A DNA stretch of 64,000 bases from Pantoea brenneri (lineage in GTDB: Bacteria > Pseudomonadota > Gammaproteobacteria > Enterobacterales > Enterobacteriaceae). The stretch's first letter is position 1. Every line of letters starts with the position of its first letter. The notes under the pieces were generated by a model that ran no database searches, was not told the origin of the DNA, and saw only the letters and a program-made list of their open reading frames with translations. The DNA lies in contig MIEI01000007.1 in NCBI GenBank assembly GCA_002095305.1, positions 34,491-98,490 of the forward strand, given 5' to 3'. The position numbers and the translations under genes are program-made. Of the stretch, positions 38,808 through 47,077 are shown in pieces.

Positions 38808-39494
38808 ATGTCGATCGCCTATACCATTACCACCAGCGAACCGGTGAATCAGCAGATTTACCGGTTTTTGCGCAAAGATATCGTGACCTGTGTGATTCAG
38901 CCGGGTTCGCTGCTGTCGGAAAAAGAGGTCTCTGCGCGTTTTAACGTCTCACGCCAGCCGGTGCGCGAAGCGTTCATCAAGCTGGCCGAAGCCGGACTGG
39001 TACAGGTATTGCCGCAACGCGGCACCTTTGTGCGTAAAATTTCCGCCAAACGGGTGGCGGACGGCCGCTTCATCCGTGAAGCGGTGGAGGTTTCCGTGGT
39101 GCGCCGTGCGGCGCTGGAGATTGGCGACCCGGCGCTGATGATGCTGGAACACAACCTGCAGCTGCAACGCATGGCGGCTGAGCGGCATGACAGCCAGGCG
39201 TTTCTCAGCCTGGATGATGAGTTTCACCGGCTGATTGCCGAAAGTATTGATTGCAAGCTGGCGTGGGAAACCGTCGAGAACATTAAAGCGGCGATGGACC
39301 GGGTTCGTTTTCTGACCCTGAGTGAGGTTTCACCGCCGGAAAGCCTGATTCAGCAGCATGAGGAGATTTTTGCAGCGTTGAAACATCACGACGCAGACGC
39401 CGCCGAAGCCGCGATGCGCCGTCATTTGCAGGAGATGATTTTCTCAATTACCCCTATTGCCGAGCGCAACAGCGCATGGTTTGAAGCACCCTGA
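38808..39494 (+). CDS. rspR: GntR-family (FCD subfamily) regulator RspR/YdfH
   Basis: 228 aa. N-terminal winged helix (residues about 12-75) with SLLSEKEVSARFNVSRQPVREAF; C-terminal all-helical FCD ligand domain with metal-binding-type residues in DDEFHRLIAE and RRHLQEM. E. coli RspR (YdfH) represses rspAB, and the same gene set adjoins it here. The ligand is probably an intermediate of the pathway. It starts 100 bp after ydfI and is co-directional, with a hairpin GGCTGG-CA-CCAGCC at 38780-38793 in the spacer. Confidence 0.9.
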   Translation: MSIAYTITTSEPVNQQIYRFLRKDIVTCVIQPGSLLSEKEVSARFNVSRQPVREAFIKLAEAGLVQVLPQRGTFVRKISAKRVADGRFIREAVEVSVVRRAALEIGDPALMMLEHNLQLQRMAAERHDSQAFLSLDDEFHRLIAESIDCKLAWETVENIKAAMDRVRFLTLSEVSPPESLIQQHEEIFAALKHHDADAAEAAMRRHLQEMIFSITPIAERNSAWFEAP

Positions 39495-39545
39495 CCCGGC
39501 AACGGTGCCGTCCCGCCGCCTCAGCGCGGGATGGCACATCCACCG

Positions 39546-40345
39546 CTACCACCACTGATGAAAATGGTGCACCGGCCCGATTCCCGTACCGACCTCCAGT
39601 GAATCCGCCTGTAACAACGCCTGCTGCAGCCAGGCTTTCGCTTCGGTGATCGTATCAGCCCAGTCGGCGTGACGCGGACGCAAAGCCGCCAGCGCCGCTG
39701 ACAGCGTGCAGCCGGTGCCGTGAGTATGACGGGTATTAACCCGCGGCGTGCTGAACCGCTGCTGGCCCGAAGGGTGATCAGCCAGTCCGGGCTGTTATCA
39801 GCCGTCAGGTGACCGCCCTTGATCAATACCGCCTGACATCCCGCCGCCAGCAACGCCTCGCCCTGCGCCCGCATCTGCGCTTCGCTCTCCGCCACCGCGC
39901 ACCCCAGCAACGCTGCTGCTTCCGGCAGATTCGGCGTAATCAGCGACACCTGTGGTAACAGCAGTTCGCGGACGCTGACAATCGCATCGGCGGATAACAG
40001 CGGATCGCCGCTTTTCGCCACCATCACCGTATCCAGCACCACGAAAGGAATTGCGCTACGTCTCAGCCGTGCCGCAACCTGCCCGACGATGGCGGTTTCC
40101 GACAACATGCCAATTTTCGCGCTGTCGATACGCACATCGTCCAGCACCGAATCAAGCTGGGCGGCCACAAAGTCAGCATCGATTCGGTAGACCGACTGGA
40201 CGCCATGGGTATTTTGCGCCACCAGCGCGGTGATCACGCTGGTGCCATACGCGCCCAGCGCGGAAAAGGTTTTCAGATCGGCCTGGATCCCTGCCCCGCC
40301 GCTGGGATCGGTCCCGGCGATGGTCAGTGCATTAATGCGTTTCAT
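39546..40345 (-). CDS. thiD: HMP(-P) kinase ThiD (single-base frameshift at 39772-39774)
   Basis: Starts at 40345 ([19 protein letters not shown]), overlapping thiM by 14 bp. The ribokinase-like fold is intact through [15 protein letters not shown] and [19 protein letters not shown]; then the frame is lost at a GGG run (plus strand). Restoring one base gives [32 protein letters not shown], containing the GTGCTLS anion hole and catalytic Cys/Asp region, and ends at a TAG at 39546. Repaired length is 266 aa, the same as E. coli ThiD. The enzyme phosphorylates hydroxymethylpyrimidine and its monophosphate in thiamine synthesis. Sequencing error is the likely cause of the break. Confidence 0.9.
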
Positions 40346-41129
40346 GGTCCACCTCCAGCGTCCAGAGCGCATCAAGAAACGCCGTGGCAAAACTGCCGGG
40401 GCCGGCTGAGCTTGCCGCCGCCTGTTCACCGGCCCGCGCCATCACCTGACAGGCACTGGCGACGTTGAGCAGCCGATCGCCGCTCAGACTGCTGAAGCCA
40501 GCCACCACCGCCGACAGCGCACAGCCGGTACCGACCACCCGCGTCATTAACGGGCTGCCGCCGCGAATGGCAAAGGTGCGCTGACCGTCGGTGGCGTAGT
40601 CTACTTCGCCGGTCACAATCACCAGCGTCTGATAGTCGCGGGCCAGCTGCCGGGCGGCCTCCAGCGCTGCATCCGCCTGATGCAGGCTATCCACTCCGCG
40701 TCCGCCGCTGGCCTGTTGCGCCAGCGCCAGGATCTCTGAGGCGTTACCGCGGATCACCGCTGGCTGCTGGCTCAGCAGCCGCTGGCAGAAGGTGGTGCGC
40801 AGCGTCAGCGCTCCGACCGCCACCGGGTCCAGTGTCCAGGGCGTTCCCGCCTGCCTGGCGGCCGTGACCGCCGCCTGCATCGCCTGCTGGCGCTCAGCGG
40901 TCAGCGTCCCGACGTTAATCAGTAAGGCATCGGCAAAGCCGCTGAACTGCGCGGCTTCCTCCGCATCAATCACCATCGCCGGTGAAGCGTTGAGCGACAG
41001 CAGCACATTGGCGGTGAAGTTTTGTACCACGTCGTTAGTCATGCAGTGCACCAGCGGTGACTGACGGCGGAAACGGTGCAGAATGGGCGCGAATTGCGCA
41101 GCAGAAAGGCGTTGAGATTGATCTGTCAT
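40332..41129 (-). CDS. thiM: Hydroxyethylthiazole kinase ThiM
   Basis: 265 aa from the ATG at 41129, five bases after GGGAG; ATG at 41132 and a far ATG at 41174 are less likely. It phosphorylates 4-methyl-5-hydroxyethylthiazole for thiamine salvage. Motifs: [18 protein letters not shown] near 27-44, LDPVAVGA near 108, and the [13 protein letters not shown] anion-hole segment near 209. Located behind a TPP riboswitch and overlapping thiD, so the pair forms one TPP-repressed operon as in E. coli. Confidence 0.95.
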   Translation of the reverse strand: MTDQSQRLSAAQFAPILHRFRRQSPLVHCMTNDVVQNFTANVLLSLNASPAMVIDAEEAAQFSGFADALLINVGTLTAERQQAMQAAVTAARQAGTPWTLDPVAVGALTLRTTFCQRLLSQQPAVIRGNASEILALAQQASGGRGVDSLHQADAALEAARQLARDYQTLVIVTGEVDYATDGQRTFAIRGGSPLMTRVVGTGCALSAVVAGFSSLSGDRLLNVASACQVMARAGEQAAASSAGPGSFATAFLDALWTLEVDHETH

Positions 41130-41174
41130 CATAGCTCCCAACCGGCGAATAAGAAGGCGAATGCGGTCAGGCAT

Positions 41175-41258
41175 CAGACTTCCCTACGCTGGCATTATCC
41201 AGTTCAGGTCAGCGGGTTTTTCTCAGCCCTTTCCTGACGGAAAGCGGCACCCCGAGTC
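41175..41258 (-). promoter_or_regulatory. TPP riboswitch (THI element) controlling thiMD
   Basis: The minus strand reads ACTCGGGGTGCC, later GGCTGAGA, ACCCGCTGACCTGA and GGATAATGCCAGCGTAGGGAAGT, the invariant core of the TPP aptamer in correct order, with P3 formed by CTTTCC/GGAAAG. It ends about 46 nt before the thiM start. In E. coli thiM, TPP binding sequesters the ribosome-binding site; the same mode is likely here. Confidence 0.97.
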
Positions 41259-41586
41259 GTGTTACAGCCTGCAGCATAAGGAGGTGGCGTCGCGAAAGCA
41301 AGCCAGAGCTGCGTCAGCCATCCTCGCGCTGGTGACACTTCACATGATCCTGATCAATTCTCGCCGCAGCAAAAACAGGCTTAATGCTGCGGGCCATAAA
41401 ACTACCCCTTTCGAGGTAGCCATTTAAGCCAGAGATCAGGTGCTGCCGATCGCGGCATCGGTTTCCACCCTTAAACGGTAGCCAGCCATAATAATAAGCC
41501 TGCTTACAGCATCGCCGAAAAAAACACCTCATTTCATGGAGTTAAACTACTCCAGGAGCGGAACTTCATACTATTCAGGATGTATG

Positions 41587-41784
41587 ATGCGATTGTCAGC
41601 GCTTATTCCTCACCGCCATCGATGGCAGGACATTACTATCGAACGTCACGGTGCTATCGCGCCAAATGGCAGACATTATCTTTCCACCTATATTTCCGCC
41701 CGCTGTCTGCGCTGCGGCAAAATAATTCATCGTGTCTATTACCGGGATATCAGCGATCAACATGCGCGCCGCTGGCTGGGATAA
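41587..41784 (+). CDS. Small basic protein with a CxxC motif, function unknown
   Basis: 65 aa from the ATG at 41587, six bases after AGGA; ATG at 41584 is adjacent. The protein is rich in His, Arg and Tyr: HRHRWQDITIERHG at the start and SARCLRCGKIIHRVYYRD in the middle, with one C-x2-C pair that could bind half a zinc site or form a disulfide. I recognise no family. No signal peptide or membrane segment. It stands alone between the TPP riboswitch region (41259-41586, no gene seen) and the AEC transporter. Coding status is supported by the ribosome-binding site and CxxC, not by recognised homology. Confidence 0.55.
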   Translation: MRLSALIPHRHRWQDITIERHGAIAPNGRHYLSTYISARCLRCGKIIHRVYYRDISDQHARRWLG

Positions 41785-41882
41785 CTGTCCTGACGGCGAG
41801 CGGTTCAGACACCGTTAAAGTTAACAGTTAGTTAGCAATTTGTTAGTCTGGTAATTAATCATCGTCTGACCAGACTCTCTCT

Positions 41883-42842
41883 ATGCCACTGTTGTTTGAA
41901 AGCTTAAGCCATCAAATCTATCTGTCCGCACCGCTGTTTATTCTGATCCTGCTGGGCTACGGCCTGACGCGACTGGGTAAATGGCCTGCCAGCATCAGCG
42001 AAGGGATGAACCGCTTCGTGTTCAACGTCGCGCTGCCCTGCATGCTGTTTGGCGTGATGAGCCATTTTTATCAAAGCCCGCCGGTTGATGCGCTGCTGCT
42101 GCTGGCCTTCTTTGGCAGCTGCCTGCTGGTGTTTATCGTCGGCCGGATAGTGGCCAAAAAGCTGTTTAAGCTGGATGGCGTTGCTGGCTCGGTCTTCGCG
42201 CTGGGCGGCATCTTTTCCAACAACGTGATGCTCGGCATTCCGGTGGCGACGGTACTGCTGGGGCCCGCGTCCCTGCCCTCGGTGGCGCTGGTACTGGTGT
42301 TTAACAGCCTGATCCTCTGGACCCTGCTGACGGTCTCGGTTGAGTGGGCGAAACAGGGCAGCTTTTCGCTGCAGGGGCTGGGGCGCACCGCGATCGGCGT
42401 GCTGAAGAACCCGCTGATTATTGGCATTCTCAGCGGTACCGGCTGGAGTTTTTTGCAGCGTCCGCTGCCGCTGCTGGCTGCTGAACCGCTGCGGATGCTG
42501 GGATCGATCGCCGCCCCGCTGTCGCTGGTTACCCTTGGCATGAGCCTCGCCCATTACCGGGTGCGGGAAGGACTGAAAGAGAGTTATACCCTCTGCCTGC
42601 TCAAGCTGGTGCTGCAACCGATGACGGTGTGGGCCATCGCCTGGCTGACCGGCCTGCCGCCGCTGGAGAGTAAAGTGGTGGTGCTGCTGGGATCGATGGC
42701 GGTCGGGGTCAACGTCTACCTGATGTCGCAGAAGTTTAATGTGATTACCGGCCCGGCTGCCGCCAGCATGCTGTTTTCGACGCTGTTTGCTGCGGTGACG
42801 ACGCCGCTGTGGATGATGCTGATGACACTGGCGGGATATTAA
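41883..42842 (+). CDS. AEC (auxin efflux carrier) family transporter
   Basis: 319 aa with about ten hydrophobic helices in two halves, an N-terminal ILLGYGLTRLGKWP, FNVALPCMLFGVM and, in the second half, APLSLVTLGMSLAHYR, all typical of the AEC family (Pfam Mem_trans). Relatives include MdcF-type malonate carriers and YfdV. The substrate cannot be read from sequence. A single gene ending against a bidirectional terminator shared with ahpF. It is not part of the E. coli gene order in this region. Confidence 0.85.
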   Translation: MPLLFESLSHQIYLSAPLFILILLGYGLTRLGKWPASISEGMNRFVFNVALPCMLFGVMSHFYQSPPVDALLLLAFFGSCLLVFIVGRIVAKKLFKLDGVAGSVFALGGIFSNNVMLGIPVATVLLGPASLPSVALVLVFNSLILWTLLTVSVEWAKQGSFSLQGLGRTAIGVLKNPLIIGILSGTGWSFLQRPLPLLAAEPLRMLGSIAAPLSLVTLGMSLAHYRVREGLKESYTLCLLKLVLQPMTVWAIAWLTGLPPLESKVVVLLGSMAVGVNVYLMSQKFNVITGPAAASMLFSTLFAAVTTPLWMMLMTLAGY

Positions 42843-42873
42843 AAAAAAGCCCCTCAACATCAGTCGAGGGGCT
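42841..42873 (-). terminator. Terminator of ahpCF (convergent with the AEC gene)
   Basis: Perfect 8-bp stem AGCCCCTC / GAGGGGCT with a 10-nt loop, followed on the minus strand by eight U. Its U-tract overlaps the AEC transporter stop codon. Confidence 0.92.
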
Positions 42874-42894
42874 GTTGCGTGGCTATCGCAAAAC

Positions 42895-44463
42895 TTATTC
42901 AGCCGCTTTAGTACGAATCAGGTAATCAAAGGCGCTCAGTGAGGCTTTCGCACCCTCGCCGCTGGCGATGATGATCTGCTTGTACGGAACCGTGGTGCAG
43001 TCACCCGCCGCGAACACGCCTTTCAGGCTGGTTTCGCACTTGGCATCAATGATGATTTCGCCCATTTTGTTGCGCTCAACCGCGCCTTCCAGCCATGGGG
43101 TGTTAGGCAGCAGACCGATCTGAACGAAAATGCCGGACAGCGCCAGTTCGTGTGTAGTCTGGCTGGTACGGTCGATATACTGCAGACCGGTTACCTTGCT
43201 GCCGTCACCTTTCACTTCGGTGGTCTGGGCATTCAGGATGACATCCACGTTTTTCAGGCTGCGCAGTTTATCCTGCAGCACCTGATCAGCGCGCATTTCA
43301 CCGGCAAACTCCAGCAGCGTCACATGTTCAACGATACCGGCCAGGTCAATCGCCGCTTCAACGCCGGAGTTACCGCCGCCGATCACTGCGGTGCGCTTGC
43401 CTTTAAACAGCGGGCCATCACAGTGTGGGCAGTAGGTGACGCCTTTGGTGCGGTACTCTTCTTCGCCCGGCACACCCATGTTACGCCAGCGTGCGCCAGT
43501 TGCCAGGATGATGCTGCGTGACTTCAGTACCGCGCCGGAGGCAGTTTCAACCGCATGCAGGCCACCCACAGCAGCCGCCGGGATCAGCTTGATCGCGCTC
43601 TGGCTCTCAATCACATCGACATTGTAATCATCGACGTGAGCGCGCAGTGAGCCCGCCAGTTTTGCCCCTTCGGTTTTCGGCACAGAAATATAGTTTTCGA
43701 TATCAACGGTGTCCAGCACCTGACCGCCAAAACGCTCGCCCATCAGACCGGTGCGAATGCCTTTACGGGCAGAATAGATGGCTGCTGCTGCGCCCGCCGG
43801 GCCGCTACCGATAATCAGCACGTCGTATGCGTCACGCTTGTTCAGCTCTTCTGCGGCACGTTTATCGGCGTTAGTGTCAACTTTGCTGACGATTTCCGCC
43901 AGGCTCATGCGGCCCTGACCAAACTCTTTACCGTTGAGGTAAACCGCCGGCACGCCCATCACGTTGCGTTCCTGAATTTCATTCTGGAACAGGCCACCGT
44001 CAATCGCGGTGTGGCTGATGCGTGGATTCAGCACCGCCATCAGGTTCAGCGCCTGTACCACGTCAGGGCAGTTATGGCATGACAGCGAATAGTAGGTTTC
44101 GAAATGGAAATCGCCATCCAGCGCGGCAACCTGATCCAGCAGGCTTTGCGCTTCTTTTGACGGATGCCCACCGGTCTGCAACAGCGCCAGCACCAGTGAG
44201 GTAAATTCGTGACCCAGTGGCGAACCGGCAAAACGCGGACCGCTGTTCGAGCCTGGGTTAGTGATTAAAAACGACGGCTTGCGGACCTGACGATCGTTCT
44301 CTTCGCGGAAGCTGACTTTATCAGACAAGCCTGCGATGTCGACCAACAGCTCACGGATCTCGGTTGATTTGGCACCCTCGTCCAGAGTGGCAATCAACTC
44401 AACAGGTTTGGTTAATTTCTCAAGGTAGGCCTTGAGTTGCGTCTTCAAATTTGTGTCGAGCAT
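42895..44463 (-). CDS. ahpF: Alkyl hydroperoxide reductase subunit F (NADH:peroxiredoxin reductase)
   Basis: 522 aa. N-terminal twin thioredoxin-fold domain with the CHNC redox pair C129/C132. FAD site [19 protein letters not shown] near 214, a second redox pair CPHC near 346, NADH site [17 protein letters not shown] near 360, and C-terminal FAD motif GVFAAGDCT. It passes electrons from NADH through the two disulfide pairs to AhpC, which reduces H2O2 and organic peroxides. Located 71 bp after ahpC, with an intrinsic terminator in between that should lower its level relative to AhpC. Confidence 0.97.
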   Translation of the reverse strand: MLDTNLKTQLKAYLEKLTKPVELIATLDEGAKSTEIRELLVDIAGLSDKVSFREENDRQVRKPSFLITNPGSNSGPRFAGSPLGHEFTSLVLALLQTGGHPSKEAQSLLDQVAALDGDFHFETYYSLSCHNCPDVVQALNLMAVLNPRISHTAIDGGLFQNEIQERNVMGVPAVYLNGKEFGQGRMSLAEIVSKVDTNADKRAAEELNKRDAYDVLIIGSGPAGAAAAIYSARKGIRTGLMGERFGGQVLDTVDIENYISVPKTEGAKLAGSLRAHVDDYNVDVIESQSAIKLIPAAAVGGLHAVETASGAVLKSRSIILATGARWRNMGVPGEEEYRTKGVTYCPHCDGPLFKGKRTAVIGGGNSGVEAAIDLAGIVEHVTLLEFAGEMRADQVLQDKLRSLKNVDVILNAQTTEVKGDGSKVTGLQYIDRTSQTTHELALSGIFVQIGLLPNTPWLEGAVERNKMGEIIIDAKCETSLKGVFAAGDCTTVPYKQIIIASGEGAKASLSAFDYLIRTKAAE

Positions 44464-44478
44464 AGTGATATCCTGGTC

Positions 44479-44505
44479 AAAAAATCGGGTGCCGTGGCAC
44501 CCGAT
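44479..44505 (-). terminator. Attenuating terminator between ahpC and ahpF
   Basis: ATCGGGTGCC-GT-GGCACCCGAT is a 10-bp perfect stem followed on the minus strand by six U. Placed between the two cistrons, it should end most ahpC transcripts and let a fraction read into ahpF, which would match the excess of AhpC over AhpF known in relatives. Confidence 0.85.
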
Positions 44506-44534
44506 GAGAGAAAGATCGAAAGGCCGAAGCGGGA

Positions 44535-45098
44535 TTAGATTTTGCCAACCAGGTCCAGAGATGGAGCCAGTGTTGCATCACCTTCTTTCCATTTCGCCGG
44601 GCACACTTCGCCTGGGTGAGAAGCAACGTACTGTGCCGCTTTCACTTTACGCAGCAGGTCAGAGGCGTCACGGCCGATACCTTCAGCAGTGATTTCGATC
44701 GCCTGGATGATACCTTCCGGGTCAACGATGAAAGTACCACGGTCAGCCAGGCCTTCCGCTTCACGCATGATTTCGAAGTTACGGGTCAGCGCGCCAGTCG
44801 GGTCGCCGATCATTGCGTACTGGATCTTGGCGATGGTGTCTGAAGAACCGTGCCAGGCTTTGTGGGTAAAGTGGGTGTCAGTTGAAACGGAGTAGATATC
44901 TACGCCCAGTTTCTGGAACTCTTCGTAGTGATCGGCCACGTCGCCCAGTTCGGTCGGGCAAACGAAAGTGAAGTCAGCCGGGTAGAAGAAGAACACACTC
45001 CATTTACCTTCAACGTCTTTCTCGGTTACGTCGATGAACTCGCCGTTTTTGAATGCTGCGTTTTTGAACGGCTTGATTTTGGTATTGATAATAGACAT
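44535..45098 (-). CDS. ahpC: Alkyl hydroperoxide reductase subunit C (2-Cys peroxiredoxin)
   Basis: 187 aa, the normal length. Peroxidatic Cys47 in [12 protein letters not shown], resolving Cys166 in [10 protein letters not shown], and the conserved [11 protein letters not shown] segment identify a typical 2-Cys AhpC/Prx1 peroxiredoxin. The cytosolic decamer reduces H2O2, peroxynitrite and alkyl peroxides and is recycled by AhpF. First gene of the ahpCF operon, with an OxyR site upstream. The pair is placed here between the AEC gene and a GNAT gene, unlike its location in E. coli. Confidence 0.98.
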   Translation of the reverse strand: MSIINTKIKPFKNAAFKNGEFIDVTEKDVEGKWSVFFFYPADFTFVCPTELGDVADHYEEFQKLGVDIYSVSTDTHFTHKAWHGSSDTIAKIQYAMIGDPTGALTRNFEIMREAEGLADRGTFIVDPEGIIQAIEITAEGIGRDASDLLRKVKAAQYVASHPGEVCPAKWKEGDATLAPSLDLVGKI

Positions 45099-45156
45099 CT
45101 GATGGCCTCCGTTGAATTATGTGATGTACGTTACAGAATTTTCGGGCCAACATCTA

Positions 45157-45193
45157 ATATGCAGTCGTTATCAATCAAATAAACGAAAGCTAT
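45157..45193 (-). promoter_or_regulatory. OxyR binding site upstream of ahpC
   Basis: On the minus strand four tetrads spaced by exactly seven bases read ATAG-N7-TTAT-N7-ATAA-N7-ATAT, 13 of 16 positions matching the OxyR consensus ATAG-N7-CTAT-N7-ATAG-N7-CTAT. It lies 59-95 bp upstream of the ahpC start, suitable for activation by oxidised OxyR. Confidence 0.82.
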
Positions 45194-45335
45194 CAAACGC
45201 GGAAAGCGGGATGCTCTCTGGCCCGCGAGGCAGTGTACAGGGAATGTCGGGACAATTAACCCGCTTTATACTTTTCAAATCTTTTCGGCCAATCGCTGCT
45301 AGCTTTGTAAGACCAGAGATAAAGGGAGCTGACTT

Positions 45336-45791
45336 GTGGAGATTCGTCCGTTTACTGAAGCCGATCGGCCTTTTTTGCGTACACTGTTTCTGGCGGCGCG
45401 GCGGCATAACTGGCGCTGGCTGGATGGCAGCGACTGGCAGCTGGAAGATTTTGATGGCGTTATCCTCGGTGAAACCGTACTGGTAGCCGACTGTGACGGG
45501 CAGCGCGTCGGATTTGCCGGCCTGCTGGAGAATGATAATTTCCTGCATAGCCTGTATGTCGACCCCGACTGGCAGGGCCGCGGTGCAGGCAGTGCCTTGC
45601 TGGAAGCGGTTCAGGCGCGCTTCACCTCGACCGGCGCGCTGAAATGTCTGACGATGAACAAAGCGGCGCAGGCATTTTATCTGAAGCATGGCTGGAAGAT
45701 GATTGCGCAGGGCGAAGGGGAACAGGGAGGCTATGTGCTGATGCACTACCCGCTGGCGTCTGAATACACCAGCGGGTCGGGTCGGGCTTAA
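45336..45791 (+). CDS. GNAT-family N-acetyltransferase
   Basis: 151 aa from a GTG at 45336, seven bases after GGGAG. The GNAT fold is evident: IRPFTEADRPFLRTLF at the start, HSLYVDPDWQGRGAGSALLEAV near 70-91 (acetyl-CoA pyrophosphate loop Q/R-x2-G-x-G/A), and CLTMNKAAQAFYLKHGW near 103-119. Substrate unknown; protein, amino-acid or antibiotic N-acetylation are all possible. Divergent from ahpC across 237 bp and convergent with mrp, whose last codons overlap by 4 bp. Confidence 0.85.
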   Translation: MEIRPFTEADRPFLRTLFLAARRHNWRWLDGSDWQLEDFDGVILGETVLVADCDGQRVGFAGLLENDNFLHSLYVDPDWQGRGAGSALLEAVQARFTSTGALKCLTMNKAAQAFYLKHGWKMIAQGEGEQGGYVLMHYPLASEYTSGSGRA

Positions 45792-46900
45792 AGTGCGCGG
45801 AAGGCGATGTCGCCAGGAATGACCTCGCCCTGCCAGTAAAGCTGGGCGGCGACCCGTCCGGCAAGCTGGCGGTAGAGCGCGGTGAATTCACTGTCCGGCC
45901 GGCGGATTACCGTCGGCTGGCCCGCATCCAGATCTTCACGCAGGTTAATGTGCAACGGCAACTGGGCCAGCAGCTGCGTGTGGTAATCAGCCACCAGCTT
46001 TTGCGCCCCGCCAGTGCCGAAAATCGGTTCGTGGAAGCCGCACTGGCTGCAGATGTGCAGGCTCATGTTCTCGACTACGCCCAGCACCGGCACGCTGACT
46101 TTTTCAAACATCACGATGCCTTTGCGGGCGTCGATCAGCGCAATATCCTGCGGCGTGGTGACCACCAGCGCGCCGGTCACCGGAACATTCTGCGCCAGCG
46201 TCAGCTGGATATCGCCGGTGCCCGGCGGCATATCCAGCACCAGATAATCCAGCTCCGGCCACATCGTCTCGTTCAGCAGTTGCATCAGCGCTTTGCTGGC
46301 CATCGGCCCGCGCCACACCATGGCGTTATCGTCAGTCACCAGATAGCCAATCGAGTTAGTGGCCAGCCCGTGCGCCATAATCGGTGCCATATGGGTCCCA
46401 TCGGGCGAGGTAGGACGTTCATGTTCGGTGCCCAGCATGTTGGGCACCGACGGGCCATAGATATCGGCGTCGAGGATGCCGACGCGCGCGCCCTCTGCGG
46501 CCAGCGCCAGCGCCATATTGACGGCGGTACTGGATTTGCCCACGCCGCCTTTACCGGAGCTGACGGCGATAATATTTTTCACGCCGTTAACGCCAGGCTG
46601 GTTTTTCACCCGCTTCAGGGTGGCGATATCATGGCTTAAACGCCAGTCAATCGCGCGCGTGCCGGTCAGGCGCAGCAGCTCAGCGCTGGTCTGCGCTTTC
46701 AGTTCTTCAAAGGCGCTGGCCCAGACGAACGGCATGATCAGTTCGATATGCAGCTTACCGTCCAGCTGTGCCACGTGATGCAACGCTTTCAGCGCAGTGA
46801 GATTCTGTTGCAGCGTCGGATGCTCAAAGCCTCTCAGTACGCCGACCACGATGGCGCGCAGGGCTTCAGGCGTATGCGGTTCCCGGGATTGTACTGTCAT
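45788..46900 (-). CDS. apbC: Iron-sulfur cluster carrier ATPase Mrp/ApbC
   Basis: 370 aa (E. coli Mrp 369). An N-terminal MIP18/DUF59-like domain (about 1-95) precedes a P-loop ATPase with the deviant Walker A SGKGGVGKSS at 115-124 and Walker B VLDMPPGTGD. The C-x2-C pair in HICSQCGF near 275 binds the transferred Fe-S cluster. It delivers clusters to apo-proteins; the homologue affects thiamine synthesis in Salmonella. Divergent from metG, the standard enterobacterial arrangement. Confidence 0.96.
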   Translation of the reverse strand: MTVQSREPHTPEALRAIVVGVLRGFEHPTLQQNLTALKALHHVAQLDGKLHIELIMPFVWASAFEELKAQTSAELLRLTGTRAIDWRLSHDIATLKRVKNQPGVNGVKNIIAVSSGKGGVGKSSTAVNMALALAAEGARVGILDADIYGPSVPNMLGTEHERPTSPDGTHMAPIMAHGLATNSIGYLVTDDNAMVWRGPMASKALMQLLNETMWPELDYLVLDMPPGTGDIQLTLAQNVPVTGALVVTTPQDIALIDARKGIVMFEKVSVPVLGVVENMSLHICSQCGFHEPIFGTGGAQKLVADYHTQLLAQLPLHINLREDLDAGQPTVIRRPDSEFTALYRQLAGRVAAQLYWQGEVIPGDIAFRAL

Positions 46901-47077
46901 CCCCCACTCCTTTTTTATGCTGTTCTTACGCTGTGCTTCAGCGATGTATTTTCAATGATATCAGATGGCCACTGTTTCGCGGCGACTGCCGGTGGCGAAT
47001 CCCTTGTGTTTACGCCAGCGGAGCCTTCGGTTACCATCTAAGCCCGTTTTTTCAATCAACAGAAAGCTACGCAAACT

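Noticed and set aside
41161..41427. 88-codon rightward frame over the TPP riboswitch
   Set aside because: It is antisense to the aptamer; its codons are explained by the riboswitch sequence.
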